A DNA stretch of 64,000 nucleotides from Pseudonocardia phyllosphaerae. GTDB taxonomy: Bacteria; Actinomycetota; Actinomycetes; Mycobacteriales; Pseudonocardiaceae. The stretch lies in assembly GCF_046546475.1 (NCBI RefSeq), contig NZ_JBKGXS010000011.1, forward strand, positions 62,001 to 126,000. Direction: 5' to 3'. The position numbers and the translations under genes are program-made. The notes below the pieces were generated by a model. It was given only the letters and a program-made list of their open reading frames with translations, had not been told where the DNA came from and did no database searches. Below are positions 17,475 through 26,070 of the stretch, one piece after another (position 1 is the stretch's first letter; every line of letters starts with the position of its first letter).

Positions 17475-17801
17475 GTGACCTACGTGATCGCCGAGCCCTG
17501 CGTCGACCTGATGGACAAGGCGTGTATCGAGGAGTGCCCGGTGGACTGCATCTACGAGGGCGCCCGCATGCTCTACATCCACCCCGACGAGTGCGTCGAC
17601 TGCGGTGCGTGTGAGCCGGTCTGCCCCGTCGAGGCGATCTACTACGAGGACGACGTCCCCGACCAGTGGGCCGCCTACACCAAGGCCAATGTCGACTTCT
17701 TCGACGAGCTGGGCTCGCCCGGCGGCGCGTCCAAGGTCGGCAAGGTCGACTACGACGTGGAGCCGATCAAGAGCCTGGCCCCGCAGGAACACGACGAGTG
17801 A
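17475..17801 (+). CDS. fdxC: seven-iron ferredoxin
   Basis: 108 residues. Electron carrier with one 3Fe-4S and one 4Fe-4S cluster: the N-terminal part has a CVDLMDKACIEECP pattern and the second part CVDCGACEPVCP, the standard bacterial-type ligands, followed by the C-terminal helix common in actinobacterial FdxC. GTG 17475 is placed 8 nt after GGAGGA. It overlaps dapC by 4 bp, the same pairing as fdxC-Rv1178 in M. tuberculosis. Confidence 0.93.
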   Translation: MTYVIAEPCVDLMDKACIEECPVDCIYEGARMLYIHPDECVDCGACEPVCPVEAIYYEDDVPDQWAAYTKANVDFFDELGSPGGASKVGKVDYDVEPIKSLAPQEHDE

Positions 17802-18904
17802 GCAGCCTGAACCTGCCCGACTTCCCCTGGGACTCGCTGGCCTCGGCGCGTGCGCGCGCCGAGGCCCACCCGGACGGCATCGTCGATCTCTCGGTCGGGA
17901 CACCGGTGGATCCGGTGCCGCAGCCGATCCGTGAGGCCCTCGCCGGCCCGGCTGCGGCCGAGCCCGGCTATCCGACGACGCACGGTCCCGCGGCGCTGCG
18001 GGAGGCGATCACCGCCTCGCTGGAGCGCCGTTTCGGCGTCACAGGGGTCGACCCGGCCGCGGTACTGCCGACGATCGGCTCGAAGGAGCTGGTCGCGTGG
18101 TTGCCGACGCTGCTGGGCCTCGGGGCCGGCGACACCGTCGTGCTCCCGGAGCTGGCCTACCCGACCTACGAGGTCGGTGCACGGCTGGCCGGGGCCGAGC
18201 ACGTCCGGGCCGACGGCCTGACCGCCGCCGGCCCTGCCCGGGTGAAGCTGGTGTGGCTGAACTCTCCGTCGAACCCGACCGGGCGCGTCCTGCCGGTCGA
18301 GCACCTCCGCAAGGTCGTCACCTGGGCCCGTGAGCGGGGCGCGGTCGTCGCCTCCGACGAGTGCTACCTCGGCCTGCCCGGTGACGCCGACCCGGCGCCG
18401 CGCTCGGTGCTGCACCCCGAGGTCTGCGACGGCGACCACACCGGCCTGCTGGCCGTGCACTCGCTGTCGAAGATCTCGAACCTGGCCGGGTACCGCGCCG
18501 GGTTCGTCGCCGGAGACCCGGCCGTCGTGGCGAACCTGCTGGAGGTGCGCAAGCACGCCGGCATGATCGTGCCGCGCCCGGTGCAGGCCGCGCTGCAGGT
18601 CGCCGTCTCCGACGACGCCCACGTCGCCGAGCAGTCGGCCCGCTACGACGCGCGCCGGGCCCGGTTGCGGGCCGGGCTGGAGAAGGCCGGGTTCACCGTC
18701 GAGTTCTCCGAGGCGGGGCTCTATCTGTGGGTGACCCGTGGTGAGCAGTGCCGGGCGACGGTCGAGCATCTCGCCGACCTGGGCATCCTCGTCGCGCCCG
18801 GTGAGTTCTACGGGCCCGCGGGCGACGCGTACGTCCGCGTCGCGCTGACCGCGTCCGACGACCGGATCGACGCCGCGGTGGAGCGGCTCACCGGGAGCAG
18901 CTGA
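17798..18904 (+). CDS. dapC: succinyldiaminopimelate aminotransferase DapC
   Basis: 368 residues. PLP-dependent class I/II aminotransferase; by context and family it makes N-succinyl-LL-2,6-diaminopimelate from the 2-amino-6-oxopimelate intermediate in lysine and peptidoglycan synthesis. Motifs: NSPSNPTGRVL near 145-155, the PLP Lys in HSLSKISNLAGYRAGF near 220, and a late YVRVALT. GTG 17798 overlaps the ferredoxin stop. dapD and dapE are a few genes away. Confidence 0.9.
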   Translation: MSSLNLPDFPWDSLASARARAEAHPDGIVDLSVGTPVDPVPQPIREALAGPAAAEPGYPTTHGPAALREAITASLERRFGVTGVDPAAVLPTIGSKELVAWLPTLLGLGAGDTVVLPELAYPTYEVGARLAGAEHVRADGLTAAGPARVKLVWLNSPSNPTGRVLPVEHLRKVVTWARERGAVVASDECYLGLPGDADPAPRSVLHPEVCDGDHTGLLAVHSLSKISNLAGYRAGFVAGDPAVVANLLEVRKHAGMIVPRPVQAALQVAVSDDAHVAEQSARYDARRARLRAGLEKAGFTVEFSEAGLYLWVTRGEQCRATVEHLADLGILVAPGEFYGPAGDAYVRVALTASDDRIDAAVERLTGSS

Positions 18905-18923
18905 TCTCCTGACCGTGCGGCGG

Positions 18924-18955
18924 GGCGCCGTGGCCGGTGAGCTGGCCGCGGCGCC
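18924..18955 (+). terminator. hairpin after dapC
   Basis: Arms GGCGCCGTGGCC (18924-18935) and GGCCGCGGCGCC (18944-18955) pair over 12 bp with one mismatch around an 8-nt loop, about 20 bp after the dapC stop codon. No U-tract follows, as is normal in actinobacteria. Confidence 0.6.
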
Positions 18956-18958
18956 TTT

Positions 18959-18988
18959 GCTCTGCTTACCGTGACGGCTCTGCTCACC
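18959..18988 (-). repeat. two GGTGAGCAGAGC copies before the MFS gene
   Basis: Cores at 18959-18970 (one mismatch) and 18977-18988 (exact), 18 bp apart, minus strand, immediately after the dapC terminator hairpin. Confidence 0.85.
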
Positions 18989-19022
18989 GTTACGGCAGGA
19001 AACGACGCGGGAGGCCGCACCC

Positions 19023-20282
19023 ATGAGCACGACCCCCGGGACGACACCCGCTGCGACGACGCGGGTCCGCCCCGGGCTGGTGCTCGTCGGCGTGCTCGCC
19101 CTGGCACTGAACCTGCGCGCCGCGCTGTCGGGATACCCGCCGCTGCTCGAGACCGCCCGCGCGGACCTGGGCATCGGCTCCGGCGCCGCCGGGCTGGTGC
19201 AGGCGTGCGCGGTGCTGATGATGTCGGCCGGGTCGTTCGCCGCGTCGGCGCTGGCCGCCCGGGTCGGGAGGGAACGACTGCTCGGCGTCGCCGTCGCGAC
19301 GATCGGGGTCGGGAGCCTGGTGCGCGCCGTGCCGGTGCTGGGGACGCTCGTCGTCGGGAGCCTGCTGGTCGGACTCGGGATCGGGGTCGGCGGGGTGCTG
19401 GTCACCGGCGTGGTCAAGGAGCACCTGCCCGAACGCGCCGGGGCCGTGACCGGCGGATACGTCGTGTCGATGATGCTCGGTGCGACGGTCTCGTCCGCGC
19501 TCGCGGCGCCGCTGGCGGTGCTGCTGGGCGGGTGGTCGTACTCGCTGGCGGTGTGGGCGGTGCCCGCGGCGCTGGCGCTCGCCGTGTGGGTGCCGGTCGG
19601 GTCGCGCATCGGCCGCAACCCCGGGCCCGGAGCGACGACCGCGCACCCCGCCGGCTCCGCCGAGGGACCGCACGCCCGCGACGACGAGGCCTCGGTCGAG
19701 GCCGGTTTCAGCGCCTGGCGCGATCCGTTCGCCCGTCGCGTCGCCTGCTACCTCGCCGGGTCCTCGACGCTGTTCTACAGCTGGCTGACCTGGCTGCCGC
19801 CGTTCTACGAGGGCCGCGGCTGGAGCCCGGCGACGGCGGGACTCCTGCTGTCCGCGTGGAGCATCGCCCAGATCCCGGCGGCACTGCTCATGCCCGCCGC
19901 TGCGGAACGACGGCACCGGTGGCGGTTCTGGGCGTTCCTGACCGTCGTCAGCAGCACGGTCGGCACCCTCGGGATCCTGGTGCTGCCCGGGGACGGGACG
20001 CCGCTGCCGTGGCTGTGGGCCGTGCTGATCGGCATCGGCGTCGGCGCGGGCTTCCCGCTGGGGCTCACCGTGATCGCCTGGCGCACCTCGACGCCGGCCC
20101 GCGCGGCCGCGGTCAGCGGGTTCGGGCTCGGCGTCGGGTACTTCGCGGCCGGTCTCGGGCCGCTGCTGATGGGCCTGCTGGTCGACCTGGGCGGGTTCGT
20201 CCCGGCGATCCTGCTGCTCGTCGCCGCGGCGGCGTTGCAGGCCGGGGCGATCCTGCGGATCGGGGACCGGCCGAGCGGCTGA
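19023..20282 (+). CDS. MFS transporter, CynX/NimT type
   Basis: 419 residues with about twelve hydrophobic segments in two groups of six separated by a hydrophilic loop near 205-240. The first helix carries ALNLRAALSGYPPLL, the signature stretch of the CynX/NimT (cyanate/nitroimidazole transporter) family. It probably exports a small organic compound; the substrate is not deducible. ATG 19023 follows GGGAGG by about 8 nt. It converges with the CHAD gene. Confidence 0.85.
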   Translation: MSTTPGTTPAATTRVRPGLVLVGVLALALNLRAALSGYPPLLETARADLGIGSGAAGLVQACAVLMMSAGSFAASALAARVGRERLLGVAVATIGVGSLVRAVPVLGTLVVGSLLVGLGIGVGGVLVTGVVKEHLPERAGAVTGGYVVSMMLGATVSSALAAPLAVLLGGWSYSLAVWAVPAALALAVWVPVGSRIGRNPGPGATTAHPAGSAEGPHARDDEASVEAGFSAWRDPFARRVACYLAGSSTLFYSWLTWLPPFYEGRGWSPATAGLLLSAWSIAQIPAALLMPAAAERRHRWRFWAFLTVVSSTVGTLGILVLPGDGTPLPWLWAVLIGIGVGAGFPLGLTVIAWRTSTPARAAAVSGFGLGVGYFAAGLGPLLMGLLVDLGGFVPAILLLVAAAALQAGAILRIGDRPSG

Positions 20283-20311
20283 GACCGCTGTGGGCCGGGA
20301 ACCGCCGTGGC

Positions 20312-21289
20312 TCAGGAGCGGTCGTCGAGCTGCGCGATGTGCGCGGCCACGTCCTGCCAGGCGTCCCACCACTGCAGGCGCAGCACCTCGGCCCGGGTGC
20401 GTTCACGCTCGACGAGCCGGCCGCCGACGAACACCTCGTGCGCGTCCGGGGTCTGGCCCAGGGCGTCGAGCAGGACGCGGATCCGGTGCTCGGCGACGCA
20501 GGCGTCCTGGTGGTCGCCCAGGACGTCCTGCAGCCGGGCGGCGGACTTCTGCAGCTGCCGGACGCGACGGGACTCGGGAGTGCGGGCCCCGTCGTCGTCG
20601 CGCATCGCGGGCTCGACCAGCTCCGCGGCGTAGCGCAGCCGCTCGGCGCGGATGCGCAGGTCGTGCAGGGTCATGTCCGGCGGGGTCTCCCCGGCGCGAC
20701 GCACCGCCTTGGTGATCTTGCGGGCCTCGGTGCGCACCAGGTCGAGCAGCTCCGGCCGGTCCGCGTCCGAGGACGGCTCGGGCAGCGCCGCGCCGACGGC
20801 CGCGACCAGCCGCCGGCCCAGCTCGGCGTAGGCCGGGGAGTCGAGCTCGGCCAGCATCGTGTTCCGGGCGGCCTCGCGCTCGGAGAGCAGCCCGTCGAGG
20901 AGCCGGTCACCGGCGGCCCGCTCGGCGGCCGGGAGGGTCGCGACATCGTCCTGCAGGTGCTCGATCAGTACGTCGAGGTCGCGCACCGCGCCCAGCGCCC
21001 GCCCGAGCCGCCCCAGCTGCGAGCGCAGGTCGTCGGCCCAGGCCCGGTCGAGCAGTGGACGCGCCGACCGCAGCGCGGCCCGCATCCGCCGGACCGCCAC
21101 CCGCATCCGTGCCAGGTCCTCCGCGGAGCCGGCACGGGCGCCCGGTTCGCGCTCGAGCATCGCGCGCAACCTGCGGTGCAGCAGGGCACGGACGTGCGCA
21201 GGTGCGGTGTCCTCCGGTCCCGGGAACGGTGCCTCCGGCAGGTCGGCGACGCCGACGGGAGCGGACCCGGGCTGCGGTACGGCGGCCAT
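20312..21289 (-). CDS. CHAD-domain protein
   Basis: 325 residues. CHAD domains are helical, rich in conserved His and Arg/Lys, and bind inorganic polyphosphate. Visible features: ARMRVAVRRMRAALR near 63-77, DLDVL near 105, LHDLRIRAERLRYAAEL near 220-236 and a final helix with EVLRLQWWDAWQ. No CYTH triphosphatase domain is attached. It starts 8 bp after dapD, so it is co-transcribed with a lysine-biosynthesis gene. Most likely a polyphosphate-associated protein. Confidence 0.88.
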   Translation of the reverse strand: MAAVPQPGSAPVGVADLPEAPFPGPEDTAPAHVRALLHRRLRAMLEREPGARAGSAEDLARMRVAVRRMRAALRSARPLLDRAWADDLRSQLGRLGRALGAVRDLDVLIEHLQDDVATLPAAERAAGDRLLDGLLSEREAARNTMLAELDSPAYAELGRRLVAAVGAALPEPSSDADRPELLDLVRTEARKITKAVRRAGETPPDMTLHDLRIRAERLRYAAELVEPAMRDDDGARTPESRRVRQLQKSAARLQDVLGDHQDACVAEHRIRVLLDALGQTPDAHEVFVGGRLVERERTRAEVLRLQWWDAWQDVAAHIAQLDDRS

Positions 21290-21297
21290 CGACGGTC

Positions 21298-22236
21298 TCA
21301 GTTCGCGTGCAGCGCGGAGTTGAGCTCGATGCCGTCGCCGGTGCGCGGCAGCACCTCGACGGCACCGCTGACCGAGTTGCGGCGGAACAGCAGCCCGTTC
21401 TGCCCGGACAGCGTGCGCGCGGCGGCGGTGGAGCCGTCGGGCAGCGTGACCTTGGTGCCGCCGGTGACGTAGAGACCGGCCTCGACGACGCAGTCGTCGC
21501 CGAGGGAGACGCCCAGGCCGCCGTTGGCGCCGACCAGGCAGCGCTCGCCGACGGAGATGACCTCCTTGCCGCCCCCGGACAGCGTCCCCATGATCGACGC
21601 GCCACCGCCGACGTCGGAGCCGTTGCCGACCACGACACCTGCCGAGATCCGGCCCTCGACCATCGACGAGCCCAGCGTCCCGGCGTTGAAGTTGACGAAG
21701 CCCTCGTGCATGACGGTGGTGCCCTCGGCCAGGTGCGCGCCCAGACGGACCCGGTCGGCGTCACCGATCCGGACCCCGGACGGCGTCACGTAGTCGACCA
21801 TCCGCGGGAACTTGTCGATGTGGCTGACGGTGACCGGGCCGCGGCGGCGGAGCTTGGCGCGGGTCAGCTCGAAGCCGGGCACGGCGCAGGGGCCGTGGTT
21901 GGTCCAGACGACGTTGGCGAGCAGCCCGAACTGGCCCTCCAGGTTCACCTGGTGCGGCTGCACGAGGCGGTGGCTGAGCAGGTGCAGGCGCAGGTAGACG
22001 TCGGCGGCGTCGGCGGGCGCGTCGGACAGCGAGGCGATCTCGGTGCGCACGACCTCGGTGCGCACCCCGCGGACCTCGTCGGTCCCGACGAGCGCGTCGA
22101 GGTCCTCGGCGACGTCGGGGACGTCCTGGCCGGCGAGCGCGGGCGCCGGGTACCAGACGTCGAGGACGGTGCCGTCGGTCGTGACCGTGGCCAGGCCGGT
22201 TCCGGAAGCGCCTTCACGGCGGTACTCGGTACTCAC
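21298..22236 (-). CDS. dapD: tetrahydrodipicolinate N-succinyltransferase DapD
   Basis: 312 residues, close to the mycobacterial enzyme. Uses succinyl-CoA to succinylate tetrahydrodipicolinate, the first committed step of the succinylase branch to diaminopimelate and lysine. The actinobacterial-type N-terminal domain is followed by a left-handed beta-helix of hexapeptide repeats (about 150-270) including SSMVEGRISAGVVVGNGSD and GANGGLGVSLGDD. GTG 22236 lies 11 bp after the preceding XRE-family gene, so the two are one transcript with the CHAD gene. Confidence 0.95.
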   Translation of the reverse strand: MSTEYRREGASGTGLATVTTDGTVLDVWYPAPALAGQDVPDVAEDLDALVGTDEVRGVRTEVVRTEIASLSDAPADAADVYLRLHLLSHRLVQPHQVNLEGQFGLLANVVWTNHGPCAVPGFELTRAKLRRRGPVTVSHIDKFPRMVDYVTPSGVRIGDADRVRLGAHLAEGTTVMHEGFVNFNAGTLGSSMVEGRISAGVVVGNGSDVGGGASIMGTLSGGGKEVISVGERCLVGANGGLGVSLGDDCVVEAGLYVTGGTKVTLPDGSTAAARTLSGQNGLLFRRNSVSGAVEVLPRTGDGIELNSALHAN

Positions 22237-22247
22237 GGGAGCCGAAC

Positions 22248-23075
22248 CTACCGGTCGTCCTCCGCCTCGGCGGCGGGGCCGGGGGTGGGCCCCGCCACGG
22301 CCGGGCGGCCCGGCCCGGAACCGGTGCCGTGCGCGGGCCGGAACGGAGCACGACGGCCGGATCCGGTGGCCCGGGGATGGCGCCGCAGCTGCTCGTGATG
22401 GACCGCGAGCCGGTCGCTCGCCACCCGCGCCGCCGCCGAGAGGTAACGGACGACACGCTCCGCGGTGTAGGGCAACGGGATCGGTTCGGGCAGCCGGTGG
22501 CAGTGCTCGCAGCGGGCGGTCAGCTGGATCCAGCGTTCGAGTGTCGGCGGGGGTGGCGCCGACCACAGCTGGGCGACCCGCACCTCCCACACGCTGCGCC
22601 GGCGCAGGGCGTCGCGCAGCGCACGGTCACGGTGGAAGGTCTCGGGCGGGCGGGCCAGGCCGTAGCGGTCGCCCCACCACTCGCCCTCGAGCGGGTCGAG
22701 AATCGTGTCCAGGTGCGACGGGTAGCGCCGCCCGGCCCCGTCGCGCAGGTCGTCGCCGGGTGGGTCGCTCATCAGCGGCACCTGCCGGTTCTCGGTGTCG
22801 ACGACGGCCAGCCGCAGCCCCGCCACCGCCAGCACCTTGCCCAGCGTGACCAGGCTCGGTGCCAGCGTGCGCGACTCGATGCGCGCGATCGTCGTCGGTG
22901 ACACCCCCACTTCTCGCGCCAGCTCCCGCTGCGAGAGATCGGCCCGCCGCCGCACCGTCCTCACCAGGTCCGACGCGTCGGGCACCGGGGTGACCGGCGA
23001 CGGCGGGAACGGGTCGTCCACCAGCCCGACCGGCTCGCCGTCGTCCTCACCGACAGCACGTTCATCGAGGTCCAT
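22248..23075 (-). CDS. XRE-family helix-turn-helix regulator
   Basis: 275 residues. Residues about 35-85 form an XRE-type helix-turn-helix (LVRTVRRRADLSQRELAREVGVSPTTIARIE), followed by a region of unknown fold containing ARCEHCHRLPEPIPLP, a possible CxxC metal site. The C-terminal 50 residues are disordered and Arg/Pro/Gly-rich. ATG 23075 was chosen because the preceding in-frame codons lack coding character. It is the first gene of an apparent XRE-dapD-CHAD operon and may regulate it, or itself. Confidence 0.82.
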   Translation of the reverse strand: MDLDERAVGEDDGEPVGLVDDPFPPSPVTPVPDASDLVRTVRRRADLSQRELAREVGVSPTTIARIESRTLAPSLVTLGKVLAVAGLRLAVVDTENRQVPLMSDPPGDDLRDGAGRRYPSHLDTILDPLEGEWWGDRYGLARPPETFHRDRALRDALRRRSVWEVRVAQLWSAPPPPTLERWIQLTARCEHCHRLPEPIPLPYTAERVVRYLSAAARVASDRLAVHHEQLRRHPRATGSGRRAPFRPAHGTGSGPGRPAVAGPTPGPAAEAEDDR

Positions 23076-23204
23076 GCACCGAGAGTGGGTGCACGAGGCC
23101 GAGACGACCCCACGAATGCGCCAGCTGTGGACAACATCCGGGCCTGTGGACAACTCGCCGGCGGCTCCGGATCGGCGGGTGGGCGGGGCAGCCGCGGGGA
23201 CCCG

Positions 23205-23312
23205 GCTTTGCTCTGCTCACCTCCGCGCAGCGGGACATCGTCGGGCCGGGGACCTGAGGCCCGGCCCGGCCCGGGGAGCCCGGGTGACGCGTGGAGGTGA
23301 GCAGAGCAAAGC
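23205..23312. repeat. inverted GGTGAGCAGAGC pair between XRE gene and dapE
   Basis: Arms 23205-23228 and 23289-23312 pair over 24 bp with one G-U type mismatch around a 60-nt loop; cores are 23210-23221 (minus strand) and 23296-23307 (plus strand). It lies in the 383-bp divergent gap 23076-23458, which holds no gene; the dapE -10 is at 23446. Confidence 0.9.
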
Positions 23313-23445
23313 GCGCCCCCGGCGCCACCACCGGATTCACCGCCACGGGCCCGCCCGCGCGGCGTACAAGATCGACTCAGGTGTCGGCCCGGTGAACAGC
23401 GGCGCACGCAGGGACGGGGTGACACGGTGGCGTCGCACCGGTCGG

Positions 23446-23451
23446 TAGCGT
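23446..23451 (+). promoter_or_regulatory. -10 element of dapE, leaderless
   Basis: TAGCGT ends 7 nt before the GTG at 23459; no ribosome binding site. Confidence 0.5.
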
Positions 23452-23458
23452 CGGCGCG

Positions 23459-24541
23459 GTGACCACCACCCTGCCCACGCTGGACCTGACGGCCGACCCG
23501 GTTGCGCTGACTGCGGCGCTGGTCGACGTCGCGAGCGTCTCGGGGGAGGAACGGGTCCTCGCCGACGCGTTGGAGCAGGCGCTGCGCACGCAGGCCACGC
23601 ACCTGGAGGTGCTCCGCTCCGGTGACGCGGTGCTGGCCCGCACCCGTCTCGGCCGCCCGCACCGGGTGCTGCTGGCCGGGCACATCGACACCGTGCCGAT
23701 CGCGGACAACGTGCCCTCGCGCCGCGCCGACGGGATCATCCACGGCTGCGGCACCTCGGACATGAAGTCCGGCGACGCCGTGTTCGCCCACCTCGCCGCC
23801 GCGCTGCCGGACCCGCGCCACGACGTCACGTTCGTGTTCTACGACTGCGAGGAGATCGAGGCCGAACGCAACGGTCTCGGCCGCATCGAGCGCGAGCACC
23901 GCGACTGGCTCGACGCCGACCTCGCGATCCTCGGCGAGCCCACCGACGGCACCCTCGAGGCCGGCTGCCAGGGCACGCTGCGCGTCGAGGCCCGCACCAC
24001 CGGCCGCCGGTCCCACTCCGCCCGCTCGTGGCTGGGGGACAACGCGATCCACCGCGCCGGGGAGATCCTCGACCGGCTCGCGTCCTACACCCCGCGCGAC
24101 GTCGACATCGACGGCTGCGTGTACCGCGAGGGCCTGCAGGCCGTGCGGATCGGCGGCGGGATCGCCGGCAACGTCGTCCCCGACGAGTGCGTCGTCACGA
24201 TCAACTTCCGGTTCGCCCCGGACCGTTCCGCCGAGCAGGCCGTCGCGCACGTCCGCGAGGTCCTCGACGGGTACGACGTCACCGTCACCGACCTCTCACC
24301 GGGCGCCCTGCCGGGACTGTCGGCGCCGGCCGCGGCCGAGTTCGTCGCCGCGAGCGGGGCCGAGCCGCGCGCCAAGTACGGCTGGACCGACGTCTCCCGG
24401 TTCGCCGCGCTGGGCATCCCGGCCGTCAACTACGGCCCGGGCGACCCGAACCTCGCCCATACGCGCGAGGAGCACGTTGCAGAGGACCGGATCACCGCCT
24501 GCACCGAGGTCCTGCACCGCTACCTCGCGCCCGAATCCTGA
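23459..24541 (+). CDS. dapE: succinyl-diaminopimelate desuccinylase DapE
   Basis: 360 residues, M20 metallopeptidase family. Removes succinate from N-succinyl-LL-diaminopimelate. Metal and catalytic motifs: LAGHIDTVP near 77-85 (first zinc His-x-Asp), CGTSDMKSGDA near 98-108, the catalytic Glu pair in DCEEIE near 128-133, and a late NYGPGD with HTREEHV. Start GTG at the leaderless -10. Together with dapC and dapD it provides three steps of the succinylase route. Confidence 0.95.
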   Translation: MTTTLPTLDLTADPVALTAALVDVASVSGEERVLADALEQALRTQATHLEVLRSGDAVLARTRLGRPHRVLLAGHIDTVPIADNVPSRRADGIIHGCGTSDMKSGDAVFAHLAAALPDPRHDVTFVFYDCEEIEAERNGLGRIEREHRDWLDADLAILGEPTDGTLEAGCQGTLRVEARTTGRRSHSARSWLGDNAIHRAGEILDRLASYTPRDVDIDGCVYREGLQAVRIGGGIAGNVVPDECVVTINFRFAPDRSAEQAVAHVREVLDGYDVTVTDLSPGALPGLSAPAAAEFVAASGAEPRAKYGWTDVSRFAALGIPAVNYGPGDPNLAHTREEHVAEDRITACTEVLHRYLAPES

Positions 24542-24637
24542 CCCCGCATCCGCCCCGTCCTGCCTCCGAACCGTTCCGTCACCGTTTCCACACCGTCTCG
24601 ACTTCCACACCGTCCCGACCCTGACCCGAGGACGCAC

Positions 24638-25444
24638 ATGCCCGACCAGACCGCCGACCCGCACGGCCCCGCCCCGTCCGAGAACGGTGCCGCCAGCCCC
24701 GCACCGCCGGAGAAGCAGCGCGGCCCGGTGATACTGCGCCGCGGCCGCAGCGTCGAGCCCTCCACCACCGACGAGCGGCTGCTCGACTCGCGCGGGCCCG
24801 CCGACTGGGTGCACACCGACCCGTGGCGGGTGCTGCGCATCCAGGCCGAGTTCGTCGAGGGCTTCGGCATGCTCGCCGAGCTGCCCCGGGCCGCGACCGT
24901 GTTCGGCTCGGCCCGCACCAAGCCGGACTCGCCGGAGTACGCGATCGGGCGTGAGCTGGGCGCGCGCCTGGCCGGGGCCGGGTTCGCCGTCATCACCGGC
25001 GGGGGACCGGGCGCGATGGAGGCCGCCAACCGGGGCGCGTCGGAGGCCGGTGGCCTGTCGGTCGGGCTCGGCATCGAGCTGCCGTTCGAGCAAGGCTTGA
25101 ACCCGTGGGTCGACCTCGGGATCAACTTCCGGTACTTCTTCGCGCGCAAGACGATGTTCGTGAAGTACTCGCAGGCGTTCGTCTGCCTGCCCGGCGGGTT
25201 CGGCACCCTCGACGAGCTGTTCGAGGCGCTGGTCCTGGTCCAGACCAAGAAGGTCACCAAGTTCCCCGTCGTGCTGCTGGGCACCGACTACTGGGGCGGT
25301 CTCTACGACTGGATCCGCACGAGGATGGTCGAGCAGGGCACCGTCAGCGAGAAGGACCTCGACCTGCTGCACCTGACCGACGACATCGACGACGCCGTCG
25401 ACGTCGTCCTCGACGCCTACCACGCCTGGGAGGAGGCACATTGA
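24638..25444 (+). CDS. LOG-family (TIGR00730) protein
   Basis: 268 residues. Rossmann-like LOG family: GGGPGAMEAAN near 123-133 and PGGFGTLDE near 184-192 are the paired nucleotide-monophosphate binding and catalytic motifs of cytokinin-activating ribohydrolases, although the bacterial role is generally to hydrolyse the glycosidic bond of a nucleoside monophosphate. The first 45 residues are a hydrophilic extension. ATG 24638 follows GAGGACGCAC. The next gene is a second LOG protein overlapping by 4 bp. Confidence 0.9.
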   Translation: MPDQTADPHGPAPSENGAASPAPPEKQRGPVILRRGRSVEPSTTDERLLDSRGPADWVHTDPWRVLRIQAEFVEGFGMLAELPRAATVFGSARTKPDSPEYAIGRELGARLAGAGFAVITGGGPGAMEAANRGASEAGGLSVGLGIELPFEQGLNPWVDLGINFRYFFARKTMFVKYSQAFVCLPGGFGTLDELFEALVLVQTKKVTKFPVVLLGTDYWGGLYDWIRTRMVEQGTVSEKDLDLLHLTDDIDDAVDVVLDAYHAWEEAH

Positions 25445-26070
25445 GCACGCCGGACACCCCGCAGGGCACCGAGCGGGACGGCAGGCCGGGCTTCGCGGTC
25501 TGCGTCTACTGCTCGTCGTCGGACCGGATCGACCCGGCGCACATCGAGCTCGCCCGGGCGGTCGGGCGCGGTGTCGCCGAACGCGGCTGGACCCTGGTCT
25601 CCGGCGGTGGACGCCTGTCGATGATGGGCGCCGTCGCGAACGGTGCCCGATCCGGGGGCGGGCGCACCGTCGGCGTCATCCCGCGGTCGATGGTGGAACG
25701 CGAGTGGGCCGACACCGAGGCCGACGAGCTGGTGGTCACCGAGAGCATGCGCGAGCGCAAGCAGCAGATGGAGGACCGCGCCGACGCGTTCCTCGCGCTG
25801 CCCGGCGGCCTCGGGACCTGTGAGGAGCTCTTCGAGGTCTGGACGGCCGGCTCGCTGGGCCTGCACGGCAAGCCCGTCGTGCTGCTCGACCCGGCCGGGC
25901 ACTGGAAGGGTTTGCTCGACTGGGTCGACGGGCTCGCCGACAGCGGGTTCGCCTCGGCGACCTCGGTGGGACGGCTGCGCGTCGTCGGCGCGGGGCAGCC
26001 CGCCGGCGGTGACCCCGACGCCGACCCCGTCGCCGCCGCGCTCGACGCCTGCGCCCGCCCCGTCGCGTGA
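25441..26070 (+). CDS. LOG-family cytokinin riboside 5'-monophosphate ribohydrolase-like protein
   Basis: 209 residues. SGGGRLSMMGAVA near 48-60 and PGGLGTCEELFE near 120-131 are the LOG motifs, here in the shorter, Rv1205-like form. It starts at TTG 25441, overlapping the previous stop (TTGA), and its own end overlaps gpgS by 4 bp. Two neighbouring LOG paralogues of different length in one operon suggest either a duplicated or a paired enzyme; the substrate is not readable. Confidence 0.88.
   Translation: MSTPDTPQGTERDGRPGFAVCVYCSSSDRIDPAHIELARAVGRGVAERGWTLVSGGGRLSMMGAVANGARSGGGRTVGVIPRSMVEREWADTEADELVVTESMRERKQQMEDRADAFLALPGGLGTCEELFEVWTAGSLGLHGKPVVLLDPAGHWKGLLDWVDGLADSGFASATSVGRLRVVGAGQPAGGDPDADPVAAALDACARPVA

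Noticed and set aside
17400..17614. Leaderless small ORF starting at 17400 over fdxC
   Set aside because: It has a TAACCT hexamer upstream, but its predicted protein is arginine/histidine-rich shadow sequence of the ferredoxin gene.
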